A DNA stretch of 64,000 nucleotides from Actinomycetota bacterium (GTDB lineage Bacteria; Actinomycetota; Acidimicrobiia; Acidimicrobiales; JAJPHE01), in contig DAHUYE010000026.1 in assembly GCA_027315345.1 (NCBI GenBank), positions 20,483 to 84,482 on the forward strand, in the 5' to 3' direction. A model generated the notes under the pieces. That model had not been told where the DNA came from. It ran no database searches and was given only the letters and a program-made list of their open reading frames with translations. The position numbers and the translations under genes are program-made. Below are positions 54,542 through 63,315 of this stretch, piece after piece (the stretch's first letter is position 1; every line of letters starts with the position of its first letter).

Positions 54542-57500
54542 GCGTTGTCCAGCCTCTCGGGATGGTCGATCACGTCGTCCCACAGAAGATGGGCATACAA
54601 CTCGAACCGACTGTACGCCGGGCGAGACGACGCCGGATCATCGGTCCTGGGTCTCTCGTCTAGGAAGCGCTGAAGCGGCGCCTCGTCTCCATACAACCGG
54701 ACGTGCTCGGGTTCCTCGTTCTCGCCATACCGGTTGTAACCCGACTCCCAAGCCTTGCGCGCCTGGCTCTCCCAGTCATCACTGAACCTCGCCGCCTCCA
54801 CGGCCTCGGCCGAGGTGCGACAGAAGATCGGCAGAGGCTCCCTCAGGTTGCGCTCATAGAGGTCCACCAGAATGACGAGCCGACTAATGGCGGCCTCCCG
54901 GCGGAAAGCCGGCGGACCGGACAGCGGCCAGAAGGCGCTGCGGGCGACCGGGCTCACCCCTTTATAGGGCTTCTTGCCAAGACCGAAGGCCACCGCCGCC
55001 ACCTCCAGGTCCGGCCGGCAAGCGCTCAGGGCCAGGAACCGTACCCACGCCGCCAGGCGCTGCTTGGGCCTCAAGCGGGAGTACGTACAGGTGATGATGG
55101 TGCCGTCCCGCACGTCGCTCACGCTGCCGATGAGATAGCGGCCGTCCGGTAACTCGACATTCACCTCATAGGAAGCACTGGGGCTGGACGTGCACGGCTC
55201 GGCGCCGAAGCGATCGAGGATCCGTTCTACACACGGGGCGACCTCGTCCAGGATGGCGGCGTCGAGGGGAGAAGGGGGCAGCAGCCCTCGAGCCACTTCA
55301 GCGGCCAGGGCATCCTCTGGGCTGGCCCCTTCCAACCGGGCCTCGAGCAACCTGTCGCCCACCCCCCACTTCTCGAGTGCGTCCAGTTCGAGCGGGATGG
55401 CGTCCTTGATGCTGTCGCTGCCGCCCACGTAGAGGCTCAGCCGCTCCCGCAGAAACTCCTTGGCCGGATGTTCGACAAACCGCACCAGGGCGGCCAGCTC
55501 GACCACACCGCTCTCCCTGGGAGGCAGGGGTCCCGACAAGAATGGCGGCACGGAAACCCGATCGGTCTGGCGGGATTCGGCCGCCCGCAGTTGCACCGGA
55601 TCGAAGCTCCAGGGCCCACGGTGTCGAAGTCCCGTATTGGTGAAGTTGACCGGGGCGAAGGGTTGCAACGGGTGCTCGGTCATGATGCGTGTGCGAGCCT
55701 TGGCGCCATCAGACTCCAGCCGTACCGTCCGATCGATGACGTCGAGCAGCTCGGATACCGGAACGGCGGGCGGCTTGGGCTGGTTGGTCCGCTGGTCCCG
55801 GCCGGCGTAGGTGATAACCACCGCCTCCTGGGCGGCCAGGAGGGCGTCCAGGAGCAGCTGACGGTCCTCGCTGCGGGGCTCCCGATCCCCGACGTGGGGC
55901 TCCGCCAGGAGGAGGTCGTCACCGTCCTCACCCTGGTGACGGGGGAAGACCTCATCGTCCAGACCGAGTAGACAGACCACCCGGTGGGGAACCGACCGCA
56001 TGGGGACGAGGGTGCAGATGGTGAGGTCACCGGTCCGGAAGTTGGCCCGGGTGGGCCGCCCGGCCAAGCGATCGGCGAAAAGGGCCCTCACCTCAGCCAG
56101 GTCCAGCTCCCCCTCGGCCCCACTCACGCCGGACACCTGGGCTTCGACGCCGACGTCCTGGAGGATCCGCCGCAGCTGCTCGTGCTGCCAGGCCTCAGAG
56201 GGTGCGGCCTGCGCCATCGTTTCGGTGGCCCGGCTCAACGCCTCGATCCATGCGCCGATCGGAGCCCGACCGGCCAGATCGTGCAGGGCCTGGTTCAACC
56301 GGGCGATGAGCTCGGCCACCCGGCCGGCTAGATCGACGTCGGGGCCGGAAACGTCATCGAGGGGAACGATGTCCCCAAAGAGGCGGCAGTCCTCATCGGC
56401 CATACCGATCCCGACCAGCAGGCGGTCCAGTCCGGAGTCCCAGGTGTTGGCCCGGAGACCACCGAGGCCGCGGCTGGATCGCTGCAGGGAGTCAATGCCC
56501 CAACGGATCCCGGCGCTACCGACCCACTCCTGCACCCGGCCGAGGGCGTCCTCATCGATCTGGAATCGGCGCCCGACCGGCTCCATGGAGATCAGATCGA
56601 GGACCTGGGACGCCGTGACCCGGGCGGCGGACAGATCCAGGAGATGAGCGGCCACGGCCAGGAGCGGATTGGTCTGGCGTATGGCCCGGTCGGCCAGGCG
56701 GATGGGCACGACCGGCAGATCGGGCTCGCCCTCGGACTCGGTCACCCCGAAGGCGGCCTGGATGAGCGGGGCGAAGGACTCGATGTCCGGGCACATGACG
56801 ATGACGTCCCTCAGCTCCAGGCTGGGATCATCCGCCAACCGGTGGAGAACGGCGTCGCGGATCACCTCGACCTGGCGGGTCCGGCCGTGGCAGCTGTGCA
56901 CGGTGAGGCTGTCGTCATCCGCGCTCAGGACGGGCCGAGGGTCATCCCTATCGGCGAAGGGCCCGAGCCCTGGCGGGCGCCGATTGGCACGGATGTCTCC
57001 TTGGATCAGACCGAGAAGATTGGAGCCGTCCGCGTCGACCGCTCGATGCTCGCCCACGACCGGGGATGTTTCGCTCAGCACCAGCTGCATCTCTCTGGCG
57101 TCACGTCCCCAGGACCGGAGCAGAGGGTTGACGGGGATATCGGCGGTGGGATCACTCGCTCGCTTCCGGTCGTAGCCGTGGAGGTCAATGGCGGCCGCTT
57201 GGTCCCAAAGGGCCCGGGAGGGGTGGAGGAGGAAGAGATGGACGTCCCGGTGGACGCCCAGCGCGCCCAGTATCCGGACATAACTGGCCGGCAGCCGGGT
57301 CAGCCCGAAGAGCGAGAAGCGCTCCGGCAGGTCGACCAGGTCCGGTTCATCGGCCAACCGCTCCATCGCGGATGTGAACCGCTCGGCCGGTCCCGGTACG
57401 TCGATCCGGGTGCGCAGCCGGCGCCACAGCTCGGACTGCCATTGCTCCGCCGGGTTGTGTTCCGGGTCGATGACCAGTTTTCCCTGGTGCCAGGCCTGGA

Positions 57501-57975
57501 CCATCTCGGGCCGGTGAACGGCGTAGCGGTCGAAGAGGTCGGCCAGGTGCCGAGCGGTGGTGAACCGACGCAGGGACTTGTGTCCCCCCGCATCCGTGGG
57601 TGAGCTGTCTCGCAGATGGGCGGACAGCAGGGCCATGAACGGCTCATCCAGACTCTGGTCAATTACTCCGAGCAGGGGCCAGACCGACCGCTCCGGCGGC
57701 CAAGGGTCCTCTTCAGGCAGAAAGCCGGAGGCCGCCGAGGTGGCCCGACCCACGATCGTGCCTGGGAAGGGAAAGTCGACATTGGCGCACACCCCATCCC
57801 CGCCGGCGCCGCTGCCGAGGCGGTGGGAGAGCCGCTGGGTGAGCCATCGCTCGACCCCCCGCGTGGGTACGGCCACCATCTCGGCCTGCATTGGGTCCCC
57901 GACCGGCCGACTGAGAAGCTCAGCCAGCTCCCCTACCAGGCCGTCAGCCCGTTCTGCCCTATGGATGTACAGCAT
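54538..57975 (-). CDS. recC: Exodeoxyribonuclease V gamma subunit
   Basis: 1145 residues from ATG 57975, the RecC N-terminus MLYIHRAERADGLV followed by VPTRGVERWLTQRLSHRLG. Helicase-like repeats lack a functional Walker A, as expected for the Chi-recognising subunit. A GGGAGGGGCGG ribosome site and -10 TACCCT precede ATG 57975; the longer frame to 58071 has no homology. First gene of the recCBD operon. Confidence 0.92.
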   Translation of the reverse strand: MLYIHRAERADGLVGELAELLSRPVGDPMQAEMVAVPTRGVERWLTQRLSHRLGSGAGGDGVCANVDFPFPGTIVGRATSAASGFLPEEDPWPPERSVWPLLGVIDQSLDEPFMALLSAHLRDSSPTDAGGHKSLRRFTTARHLADLFDRYAVHRPEMVQAWHQGKLVIDPEHNPAEQWQSELWRRLRTRIDVPGPAERFTSAMERLADEPDLVDLPERFSLFGLTRLPASYVRILGALGVHRDVHLFLLHPSRALWDQAAAIDLHGYDRKRASDPTADIPVNPLLRSWGRDAREMQLVLSETSPVVGEHRAVDADGSNLLGLIQGDIRANRRPPGLGPFADRDDPRPVLSADDDSLTVHSCHGRTRQVEVIRDAVLHRLADDPSLELRDVIVMCPDIESFAPLIQAAFGVTESEGEPDLPVVPIRLADRAIRQTNPLLAVAAHLLDLSAARVTASQVLDLISMEPVGRRFQIDEDALGRVQEWVGSAGIRWGIDSLQRSSRGLGGLRANTWDSGLDRLLVGIGMADEDCRLFGDIVPLDDVSGPDVDLAGRVAELIARLNQALHDLAGRAPIGAWIEALSRATETMAQAAPSEAWQHEQLRRILQDVGVEAQVSGVSGAEGELDLAEVRALFADRLAGRPTRANFRTGDLTICTLVPMRSVPHRVVCLLGLDDEVFPRHQGEDGDDLLLAEPHVGDREPRSEDRQLLLDALLAAQEAVVITYAGRDQRTNQPKPPAVPVSELLDVIDRTVRLESDGAKARTRIMTEHPLQPFAPVNFTNTGLRHRGPWSFDPVQLRAAESRQTDRVSVPPFLSGPLPPRESGVVELAALVRFVEHPAKEFLRERLSLYVGGSDSIKDAIPLELDALEKWGVGDRLLEARLEGASPEDALAAEVARGLLPPSPLDAAILDEVAPCVERILDRFGAEPCTSSPSASYEVNVELPDGRYLIGSVSDVRDGTIITCTYSRLRPKQRLAAWVRFLALSACRPDLEVAAVAFGLGKKPYKGVSPVARSAFWPLSGPPAFRREAAISRLVILVDLYERNLREPLPIFCRTSAEAVEAARFSDDWESQARKAWESGYNRYGENEEPEHVRLYGDEAPLQRFLDERPRTDDPASSRPAYSRFELYAHLLWDDVIDHPERLDNA

Positions 57976-58135
57976 CGCTCCGCCCCTCCCGAGGAGAGGG
58001 TACGGGTCGACTGTGACCGGGTCCAGGGAGTCGGCCCACCTGGGCTCCGGGTGTCGGTTTTCCACCTGCACGGCCTGAGGCCCCGTGGAGGTGCGTCGCG
58101 GGTTCGGCGGGACCCGTCAGGTCGGGCGGGCTGAC

Positions 58136-59650
58136 TCAGAGCTTCCGGGGTAGATGTCGTCGCACGCGCACCAGCATCCGCACCATCTCCTCTGCCAGCT
58201 CCTGGCCGGCAGCTCTCGGATTGTTGAAGACGACGTACTCCTTGGCGACCAGCGTGGCCAGATAGTCGAGCAGGGCCGGCTCACTGTTTTTCACCATCAA
58301 GTAGTCAGGGTGGGACTCGTTATACAAGACGGTGCCGGTCTCCTCACGAAACCGGCTGCGGGCGCCGGTCGGCTCCGGGTCGGGGGCCAGGCTGGGTAGG
58401 GCCGAGTTGCGGCGTCCTTCGGGGTTGGCACTCCCGGCTTCGGGCTTCGGTCGGCGCACCGGGTCCGACGGCGGCGGGAAGAGGTCCCCTATGGGTGGGG
58501 GCTCAGGATCGTCTGGCCGCGGTCGGTGGGGTCCGCCCGAGTCCGGTCCGTCGAGGACCCCACCTGTGCCGGGTTCGTCTCCAACTGGGGTTCGCATCGG
58601 ATTGTCCAGATCGGCCAACTCCTTGAGAACCCTGCTGAAGACGCGCCGGACGACGTCCGAGAGCCGGTCAGCAGTCTGGGCATCCACTTCCTGGGCGACC
58701 CGATGCACAGTCTGAGCCACGGCCGGCTCCACCGACTTGACCGTCTGGACGAAGACCGGAAAGGCTTCACGATCCCGGAGGACGGCCCTGCGCCCGGCGC
58801 TCTGCTGGAGTGACTCAAAGACGATCTGGCCCGCGACTTGATCCGTTGCCCAGGGCCCCTCGCTGAACTCATCAAGCTCGGAGAGGTCGTCAATGATGGT
58901 CGTGCCGGCTCGTCCGACTACCGCAACCCTCCGCCGCTTGCCGTCGGGAGGCGCCACATAGAGCGAAAACTCGATTCGGCCCCAAAGGGTCGGCTTGGCA
59001 GCAATGGACAGCCGGATCCCGTCGGGCTGCTCGGGAAGGACGACCTCAGCACTCCGACCCTCGACTACCTCGATCCCATAGTCGCCCCTGGCCAGGGCAG
59101 CCCCCCGCCGGAGTCTCAGATAGTCGACGACCTTGCGCTGAGTCAGAACCCGTAGGACATCCGGGTCGAGGTCGGAGAGGTAGACCGTGGTACCTGGCTG
59201 GGAGCGGACCCGCCGGCGCTCTCGCTCAAGGAGGGCGGTAACTCGTCCGCGCTCGAGCCGCAGGGCCCACGTCTCCGGGGAGTCCTCCTGTCGAGACACG
59301 ATGTCACAGCGCCCGCCAAGCTGCTGGTAGGCCAGGATGCCGATCGCCTTCTCACCTAGGGTCCGGGGGTCATCCGCCTTGGCCGACTCGAACAGGCTTC
59401 GGGCCATCTCGCGGAGACGATCGGGGGACAGCCCACGCCCGTCGTCGTCCACGGCCAGGAAGGGTTTCTGTCCCCGCCGGCGGATTACAACCCTGATCCG
59501 AGCGCCGGTTCGACCGGCCTCCGCATACTCGTCAGCGGCGTTGGAGACGAACTCGTTAAGAGCGTCTTTTGGATCCTGGTAGGCCTGCCCGGTAACGAGG
59601 ACGGCCTTGGCCAGGTTACCTATCCGAAGTCGAACCTTCTCGGCCGGCAC
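58136..59650 (-). CDS. GHKL (Hsp90-like) ATPase
   Basis: 504 residues. The N-terminal GHKL fold has N-box E33-N37-D40 in NEFVSNAADEY, G1 DDDGRGLS (68-75), and a G2-like GEKAIGILAY (99-108). Similar ATPases occur in MORC-like and other conflict systems. A Pro-rich linker (about 365-430) follows and the C-terminus is helical; no nuclease or HTH domain is recognised. GTG 59650 lies seven bases after TACCAT. Divergent from the HNH nuclease gene. Confidence 0.83.
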   Translation of the reverse strand: MPAEKVRLRIGNLAKAVLVTGQAYQDPKDALNEFVSNAADEYAEAGRTGARIRVVIRRRGQKPFLAVDDDGRGLSPDRLREMARSLFESAKADDPRTLGEKAIGILAYQQLGGRCDIVSRQEDSPETWALRLERGRVTALLERERRRVRSQPGTTVYLSDLDPDVLRVLTQRKVVDYLRLRRGAALARGDYGIEVVEGRSAEVVLPEQPDGIRLSIAAKPTLWGRIEFSLYVAPPDGKRRRVAVVGRAGTTIIDDLSELDEFSEGPWATDQVAGQIVFESLQQSAGRRAVLRDREAFPVFVQTVKSVEPAVAQTVHRVAQEVDAQTADRLSDVVRRVFSRVLKELADLDNPMRTPVGDEPGTGGVLDGPDSGGPHRPRPDDPEPPPIGDLFPPPSDPVRRPKPEAGSANPEGRRNSALPSLAPDPEPTGARSRFREETGTVLYNESHPDYLMVKNSEPALLDYLATLVAKEYVVFNNPRAAGQELAEEMVRMLVRVRRHLPRKL

Positions 59651-59657
59651 GCCCTGG

Positions 59658-59686
59658 ATGGTAGGCAGGATGGGCGGTCACGTCAG
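59658..59686 (-). promoter_or_regulatory. Promoter of the GHKL ATPase gene (leaderless)
   Basis: On the minus strand CTGACG (-35, 59686-59681), 17-bp spacer and TACCAT (-10, 59663-59658) precede GTG 59650 by seven bases. Confidence 0.5.
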
Positions 59687-59832
59687 ATGAACCCTCCGTC
59701 CGCACCCAGAAACCCCTGGCCTCGTACCAGCCCCACCGCCAGGGTACAGGCCGGGGTCCAGCGCTGGCTACCCCCTTCTCGGACGCCTACACCCGAAGCT
59801 AAACGACTCAGTGGCTATAGCATTTTCGGTCT

Positions 59833-60948
59833 GTGACCGAGGGAGCCGATGACTGCCTCCGATTCGCCGAGCGACTCCTGGCCTTGTTGGAAGCCACTAG
59901 GTACTCCGCTACTTACAAGCTGGCCACGCTGCTAGCAATCCTAGAACTGGTGGCCGAGCAACTGGACCCCGAGACCGGTGCTCCGTCCGAGCTACGGGGT
60001 CGACAGGTGGCCGAGCGGGTTATCGAGCTCTACTGGCCCCAGACCTCCCCATATGGGGCTCCTGCCGGCGCCGGGCCCAGAGTCCTCGCTCAATCTCCCC
60101 AAAACGACATACCAGCCAAGCTCGGAGCGTGGCGAAGGCTTCATGATCTGGGTCCGGGGGCCAGCATCGAAGACGCGAGAGCCGTCGATGAAGCTGGGTG
60201 GCAGGTTCTCAAGGGTGAACTGGTTGCAACCGTTCTCGGGATGCCGCTGGCCAAGTTGCAGCGCTTCGGTGAGGGCCGCGGAGCTATTGAAGATCGCTTT
60301 ATCTATGACTTCGCCTGGCCCGATGAAGTCAAGCGCGGGACCACGGATCGCGCTGACTTCGACGACCTGCTCCGCTTGCGCCCGAACGTTGGCGACTGGC
60401 TAGTCCGACTGACTCCGCTACTGAGACCCTTGATCGAGGCGAAATGGGCTTCGAGAGTCGCGGAGCGCAACCCCGATCTAGTTGACCGGCAGCGTCTCGA
60501 CGACTTCCTGTTCGGATCGTCTCGCATCAGCCTGGAGAGGATCCGAGGTCCACTCTTCGATGCCCAAGGCGCTCTTTGCTTCTACTGTCAGACGCTCATC
60601 CATCGGCAGCCGGCTGTGGACCATTTCCTTCCGTGGTCACGACATCCGGACAACACCATCGACAACCTCGTGGTTGCCCACGCGTCGTGCAACGGGGCGA
60701 AGTCGGCCAGTCTGGCCGGCGTTCGGCATCTCCAACGCTGGCTAGAGCGGTTTCGGCCTGATTCCCCCTCGGCCAAGGCCGTCCGCGAGATTGCCGAGCT
60801 CACGGATTGGCCCCGGAGACCAGACCGAACACTGGGTGCCGCCCGTGCCATCTACCTATGGCTTCCAAGCGGAACGCGGATGTGGGTCGAGCAGAGCACC
60901 TTCGAGCCGCTGGAGGCGGAAGAGGTACGCCGGCTGTTGGCCGCTTGA
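59833..60948 (+). CDS. HNH endonuclease
   Basis: 371 residues. The C-terminal half has an HNH zinc-finger nuclease: C249-F-Y-C252, VDHFLPWSRHPDNTIDNLVVAH with H264 and ASCNGAKSA. The N-terminal 240 residues are helical with no recognised family. Third-position GC is lower than in neighbours, suggesting horizontal transfer. GTG 59833 is about nine bases after a TAGCAT-like box. Divergent, 182 bp, from the GHKL gene; the pair may be a defence unit. Confidence 0.8.
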   Translation: MTEGADDCLRFAERLLALLEATRYSATYKLATLLAILELVAEQLDPETGAPSELRGRQVAERVIELYWPQTSPYGAPAGAGPRVLAQSPQNDIPAKLGAWRRLHDLGPGASIEDARAVDEAGWQVLKGELVATVLGMPLAKLQRFGEGRGAIEDRFIYDFAWPDEVKRGTTDRADFDDLLRLRPNVGDWLVRLTPLLRPLIEAKWASRVAERNPDLVDRQRLDDFLFGSSRISLERIRGPLFDAQGALCFYCQTLIHRQPAVDHFLPWSRHPDNTIDNLVVAHASCNGAKSASLAGVRHLQRWLERFRPDSPSAKAVREIAELTDWPRRPDRTLGAARAIYLWLPSGTRMWVEQSTFEPLEAEEVRRLLAA

Positions 60949-60990
60949 CGACCGGAGGTCGTTGACCCACGTCGACGACAGCACATCTTG

Positions 60991-61032
60991 CGCCCCCGGC
61001 ACGACTCGAACGTGCGACGCACGGTTTAGGAA
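60991..61032 (-). repeat. 3' fragment of tRNA-Arg(CCU): probable attachment site
   Basis: On the minus strand the bases read from anticodon loop TTCCTAA (anticodon CCT) through stem ACCGT, a 5-nt variable loop, T arm GCACG-TTCGAGT-CGTGC and acceptor CGGGGGC plus G. The 5' half is missing, replaced by unrelated AT-rich DNA from 61033. A broken tRNA that begins in the anticodon loop is the usual distal att site of an integrated element, here extending to higher coordinates. Confidence 0.7.
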
Positions 61033-61195
61033 TCTAGCCCGGACCGTTTTTCCAGTTTCACTGGATCCAGAACGTCAATGTTTCCGGGCCTTTTCGCGTC
61101 CACCAGATCCATTGAATCTACTGCATTTTCCGCGTTTCATTCCCAATCCATTCCCAAAACTCCTACCGCTGTCCTACTTATTCGTACCCTAGTAG
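61033..61195. other. AT-rich non-coding stretch next to the att site
   Basis: About half A+T by eye, unlike the rest of the window, with no coding frame recognised. Probably junction DNA of the integrated element or its decayed edge. Confidence 0.5.
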
Positions 61196-61201
61196 TACAA
61201 T
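61196..61201 (+). promoter_or_regulatory. -10 box TACAAT of the antitoxin gene
   Basis: TACAAT ends six bases before ATG 61208. It is the closest -10 match in the window and fixes the intended start of the antitoxin. Confidence 0.55.
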
Positions 61202-61207
61202 CTCTGG

Positions 61208-61486
61208 ATGGTGACCGGACGACAGAAGCGATCCATCTAGTTACCACCCGAACTCGATGAAGCCGTGCAAACCGCAGCCGAGCGCGAGGGCCTCACCTAC
61301 AGCGCCTGGCTAGCAAATCTCATTCGCAAGGAACTCACCATCCGAAGAGGTCTACGCGCCGTCGGAGCGGTCAAACGCGGCCAGAAGGGTCCTTCAATCG
61401 AGGAGTTGTCCTTGGCTCGGCATTGGGCGGAGGAGGTGCAGCGGCGAGGTAAGCGCAGCGGCACTCGGCCCAGGAAATCCGACTGA
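61208..61486 (+). pseudogene. Antitoxin gene interrupted by an in-frame TAG at codon 11
   Basis: From ATG 61208 the frame reads MVTGRQKRSI, then TAG (61238-61240), then LPPELDEAVQTAAEREGLTYSAWLANLIRKEL. The whole matches a ribbon-helix-helix antitoxin (typically SIYLPPELD), so TAG stands where Tyr or similar is expected. The rest to 61486 (charged helix) is intact. Reinitiation at GTG 61265 would give 73 residues without the DNA-binding strand. TGA overlaps the toxin ATG by one base. Confidence 0.65.
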
Positions 61487-61866
61487 TGGGCGTCACGTAC
61501 GACACCGGAGCGCTCGTGGCCGCGGCTGCGGGTCTGGAGCGGATGTGGGCCCGCCATGAAGCTCTACTCGAGATACGAGAAATTCCCACCGTGCCAGCCC
61601 CATGTATCGCCAAGGCTTGGGGTGGGGGAAGCCCGCCGGATCAGCTGGCCCTGCTGCTTGCCGGCTGCAGAGTCGAGGCCCTGGACGAGACCAACGCCGG
61701 CGCCGTTGGTGCTCTCGCCTCTCGGACCGGGACAGCCGACGTGGCAGCGGCTTTTGTGGTCGAGGGGGCCCTGAGACGTGGCGACCTCGTGGTGTCCTCT
61801 GATCCGAACGAGCTCGGGATCATCGCCGCGTCCGCCGGCGTGTGGCTCGAGGTGCACTTGCCTTGA
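61486..61866 (+). CDS. PIN-domain protein (VapC-like), possibly inactive
   Basis: 126 residues. D6 in VTYDTGAL, D106 in VSSDPNEL and D85 in TGTADVAAAF mark a PIN domain; in relatives the segment reads TADVVDA, so a catalytic Asp appears replaced by Ala (residue 88). VapC toxins cut tRNA or rRNA. Directly overlaps the broken antitoxin frame (TGATG), so the pair may be decayed, or the toxin loss may have permitted antitoxin loss. Confidence 0.7.
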   Translation: MGVTYDTGALVAAAAGLERMWARHEALLEIREIPTVPAPCIAKAWGGGSPPDQLALLLAGCRVEALDETNAGAVGALASRTGTADVAAAFVVEGALRRGDLVVSSDPNELGIIAASAGVWLEVHLP

Positions 61867-61927
61867 TAGCCACCTGATCGGTCGGTGACGGTGCCCTTCA
61901 CCGTTGGAATTTCAAATCTGCTGTGGG

Positions 61928-63145
61928 CTACTGCCACAACGTGCAGATTGGTAGCGCCAGGATTCCCTGATCCAGGCGGAATGCACGCGGGCCGGTGTGG
62001 AACACGACACCGCCGATGAAGCGGTCTCCAACAGCTCCGCGGAGCCAGACCAGATGGGCGGCGTCGCCAGACCCCGGTGAGCCGCCGGCTTTGATCTCGA
62101 TGCCGATGACCCGTCCGTCGGGCAGCTCCGCCACTAGGTCAACTTCATGTCGTCCGTTGGCGTCGCGGATATGGAACAGACGCAGTCCCAACTCGCTCAC
62201 TGCGCAATCGGCCCGCATCTGAGCCAGGACGAATGTGTCGAGCAGGCGACCCAGCAGATCACCATCGCGCAGGACGCCCCTGGCATCGACGCCGAGCAGC
62301 GGGCCGAGGAATGCCGGGTCCACGAGGTAGCGCTTGGGAAGCCTGACCAAGCGGTTCAGGCGGTTGCTCGACCATGCCGGCACTCGCTCGGTCACGAAGA
62401 GCTGCTCCAGGATGGTGTCGTAGGACGTGGCCGTCGAGCGGTCAATGCCCACTGTGTCGAGGAGAGTCTGGAGTGTGGGGATGCCGGCAGTGCTGGCCGC
62501 CAGCGCCTGCAGGTACCGCCGGAGGCGGGCGGGGTCGCGGACCGCGCCCACCTGCGAGACGTCACGGGACACGATCTGGTCGACGTAGCTGGCCAGCCAC
62601 CGCCGCCGTACCGTCTCGCTGGCCGCCAGAGCCAGCTCCGGGAATCCTCCCCGCAGGGCGCGCTCGACGTAGCCCCGGGTGTCGGTTGGCTCAGGCGGGC
62701 TGGGCGGCAGAGCCTCGAATCCCCCTGACAGGAGGCGGTCGAGGAGCGGGGCTTCCTCGGCCTTACCCTCCAGCTCCCGCTCGGTCAGGCCGTATAGGGG
62801 CACCCGGATCAACCTCCCGGTGCCCGGCCAGCCGGCCGTCGTGAGGTCGGCCTGGGTCGAACCGGTGACGACGAAGTGCCCGGGGACGGGATCGTCGTCA
62901 ACGGCCCGCTTGATCGCACCGAGGACCTCGGGGACCAGCTGCCACTCGTCGACCAGAAGGGGAAAGGGGCCGTCAGCCAGCATGGCGTCGGGGTCGGCCC
63001 GCGCTGCGGTGGCCTCCGCCGGTCGATCGAGGCGGATCACCCCCCGGGAGTGACGGCGCCCGGTGGTGGTCTTCCCGCACGCCCGCGGCCCCACCAGGAG
63101 CACGGCCGGCTGTCCGGCCAGGAGCTCACTCAGAAGCGGGTCCAC
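61928..63145 (-). CDS. AAA+ ATPase with DUF4143 domain
   Basis: 405 residues. Walker A GPRACGKTTT (about 19-28), Walker B LLVDEWQLVPEVL, sensor STQADLTT, C-terminal DUF4143 region with VDLVAELPDGRVIGIEIKAGG that looks like a degenerate PD-(D/E)xK fold. These proteins are found in accessory DNA, role unknown. GTG 63145 is the first usable start, but the frame upstream (PEYLSRLVDPLL) still fits the family; an ACG at 63169 with AGGAG five bases upstream may be the mutated original start. Confidence 0.82.
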   Translation of the reverse strand: MDPLLSELLAGQPAVLLVGPRACGKTTTGRRHSRGVIRLDRPAEATAARADPDAMLADGPFPLLVDEWQLVPEVLGAIKRAVDDDPVPGHFVVTGSTQADLTTAGWPGTGRLIRVPLYGLTERELEGKAEEAPLLDRLLSGGFEALPPSPPEPTDTRGYVERALRGGFPELALAASETVRRRWLASYVDQIVSRDVSQVGAVRDPARLRRYLQALAASTAGIPTLQTLLDTVGIDRSTATSYDTILEQLFVTERVPAWSSNRLNRLVRLPKRYLVDPAFLGPLLGVDARGVLRDGDLLGRLLDTFVLAQMRADCAVSELGLRLFHIRDANGRHEVDLVAELPDGRVIGIEIKAGGSPGSGDAAHLVWLRGAVGDRFIGGVVFHTGPRAFRLDQGILALPICTLWQ

Positions 63146-63315
63146 GAGGCGGGACAGGTATTCGGGCGTTCCAACTCCTCTTGGCCATGATCTAGCACAG
63201 GTGTTAATCAGACTTTAGCACGCCCCGTGCCCCACAGATAGCACGCCATTGTGCGCGCCGGTCTCCGCGCCAACGCATGCGGAGCGCAAGCCACCGGCCC
63301 GGCCGCGAGGGACCT

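Noticed and set aside
58073..58083. GGCCTGAGGCC palindrome upstream of recC as a terminator.
   Set aside because: A one-base loop cannot form a stable hairpin and no other support exists.
61238..61240. TAG in the antitoxin as pyrrolysine or programmed read-through.
   Set aside because: No pyrrolysine genes are seen in the window and there is no adjoining signal; a nonsense mutation is simpler.
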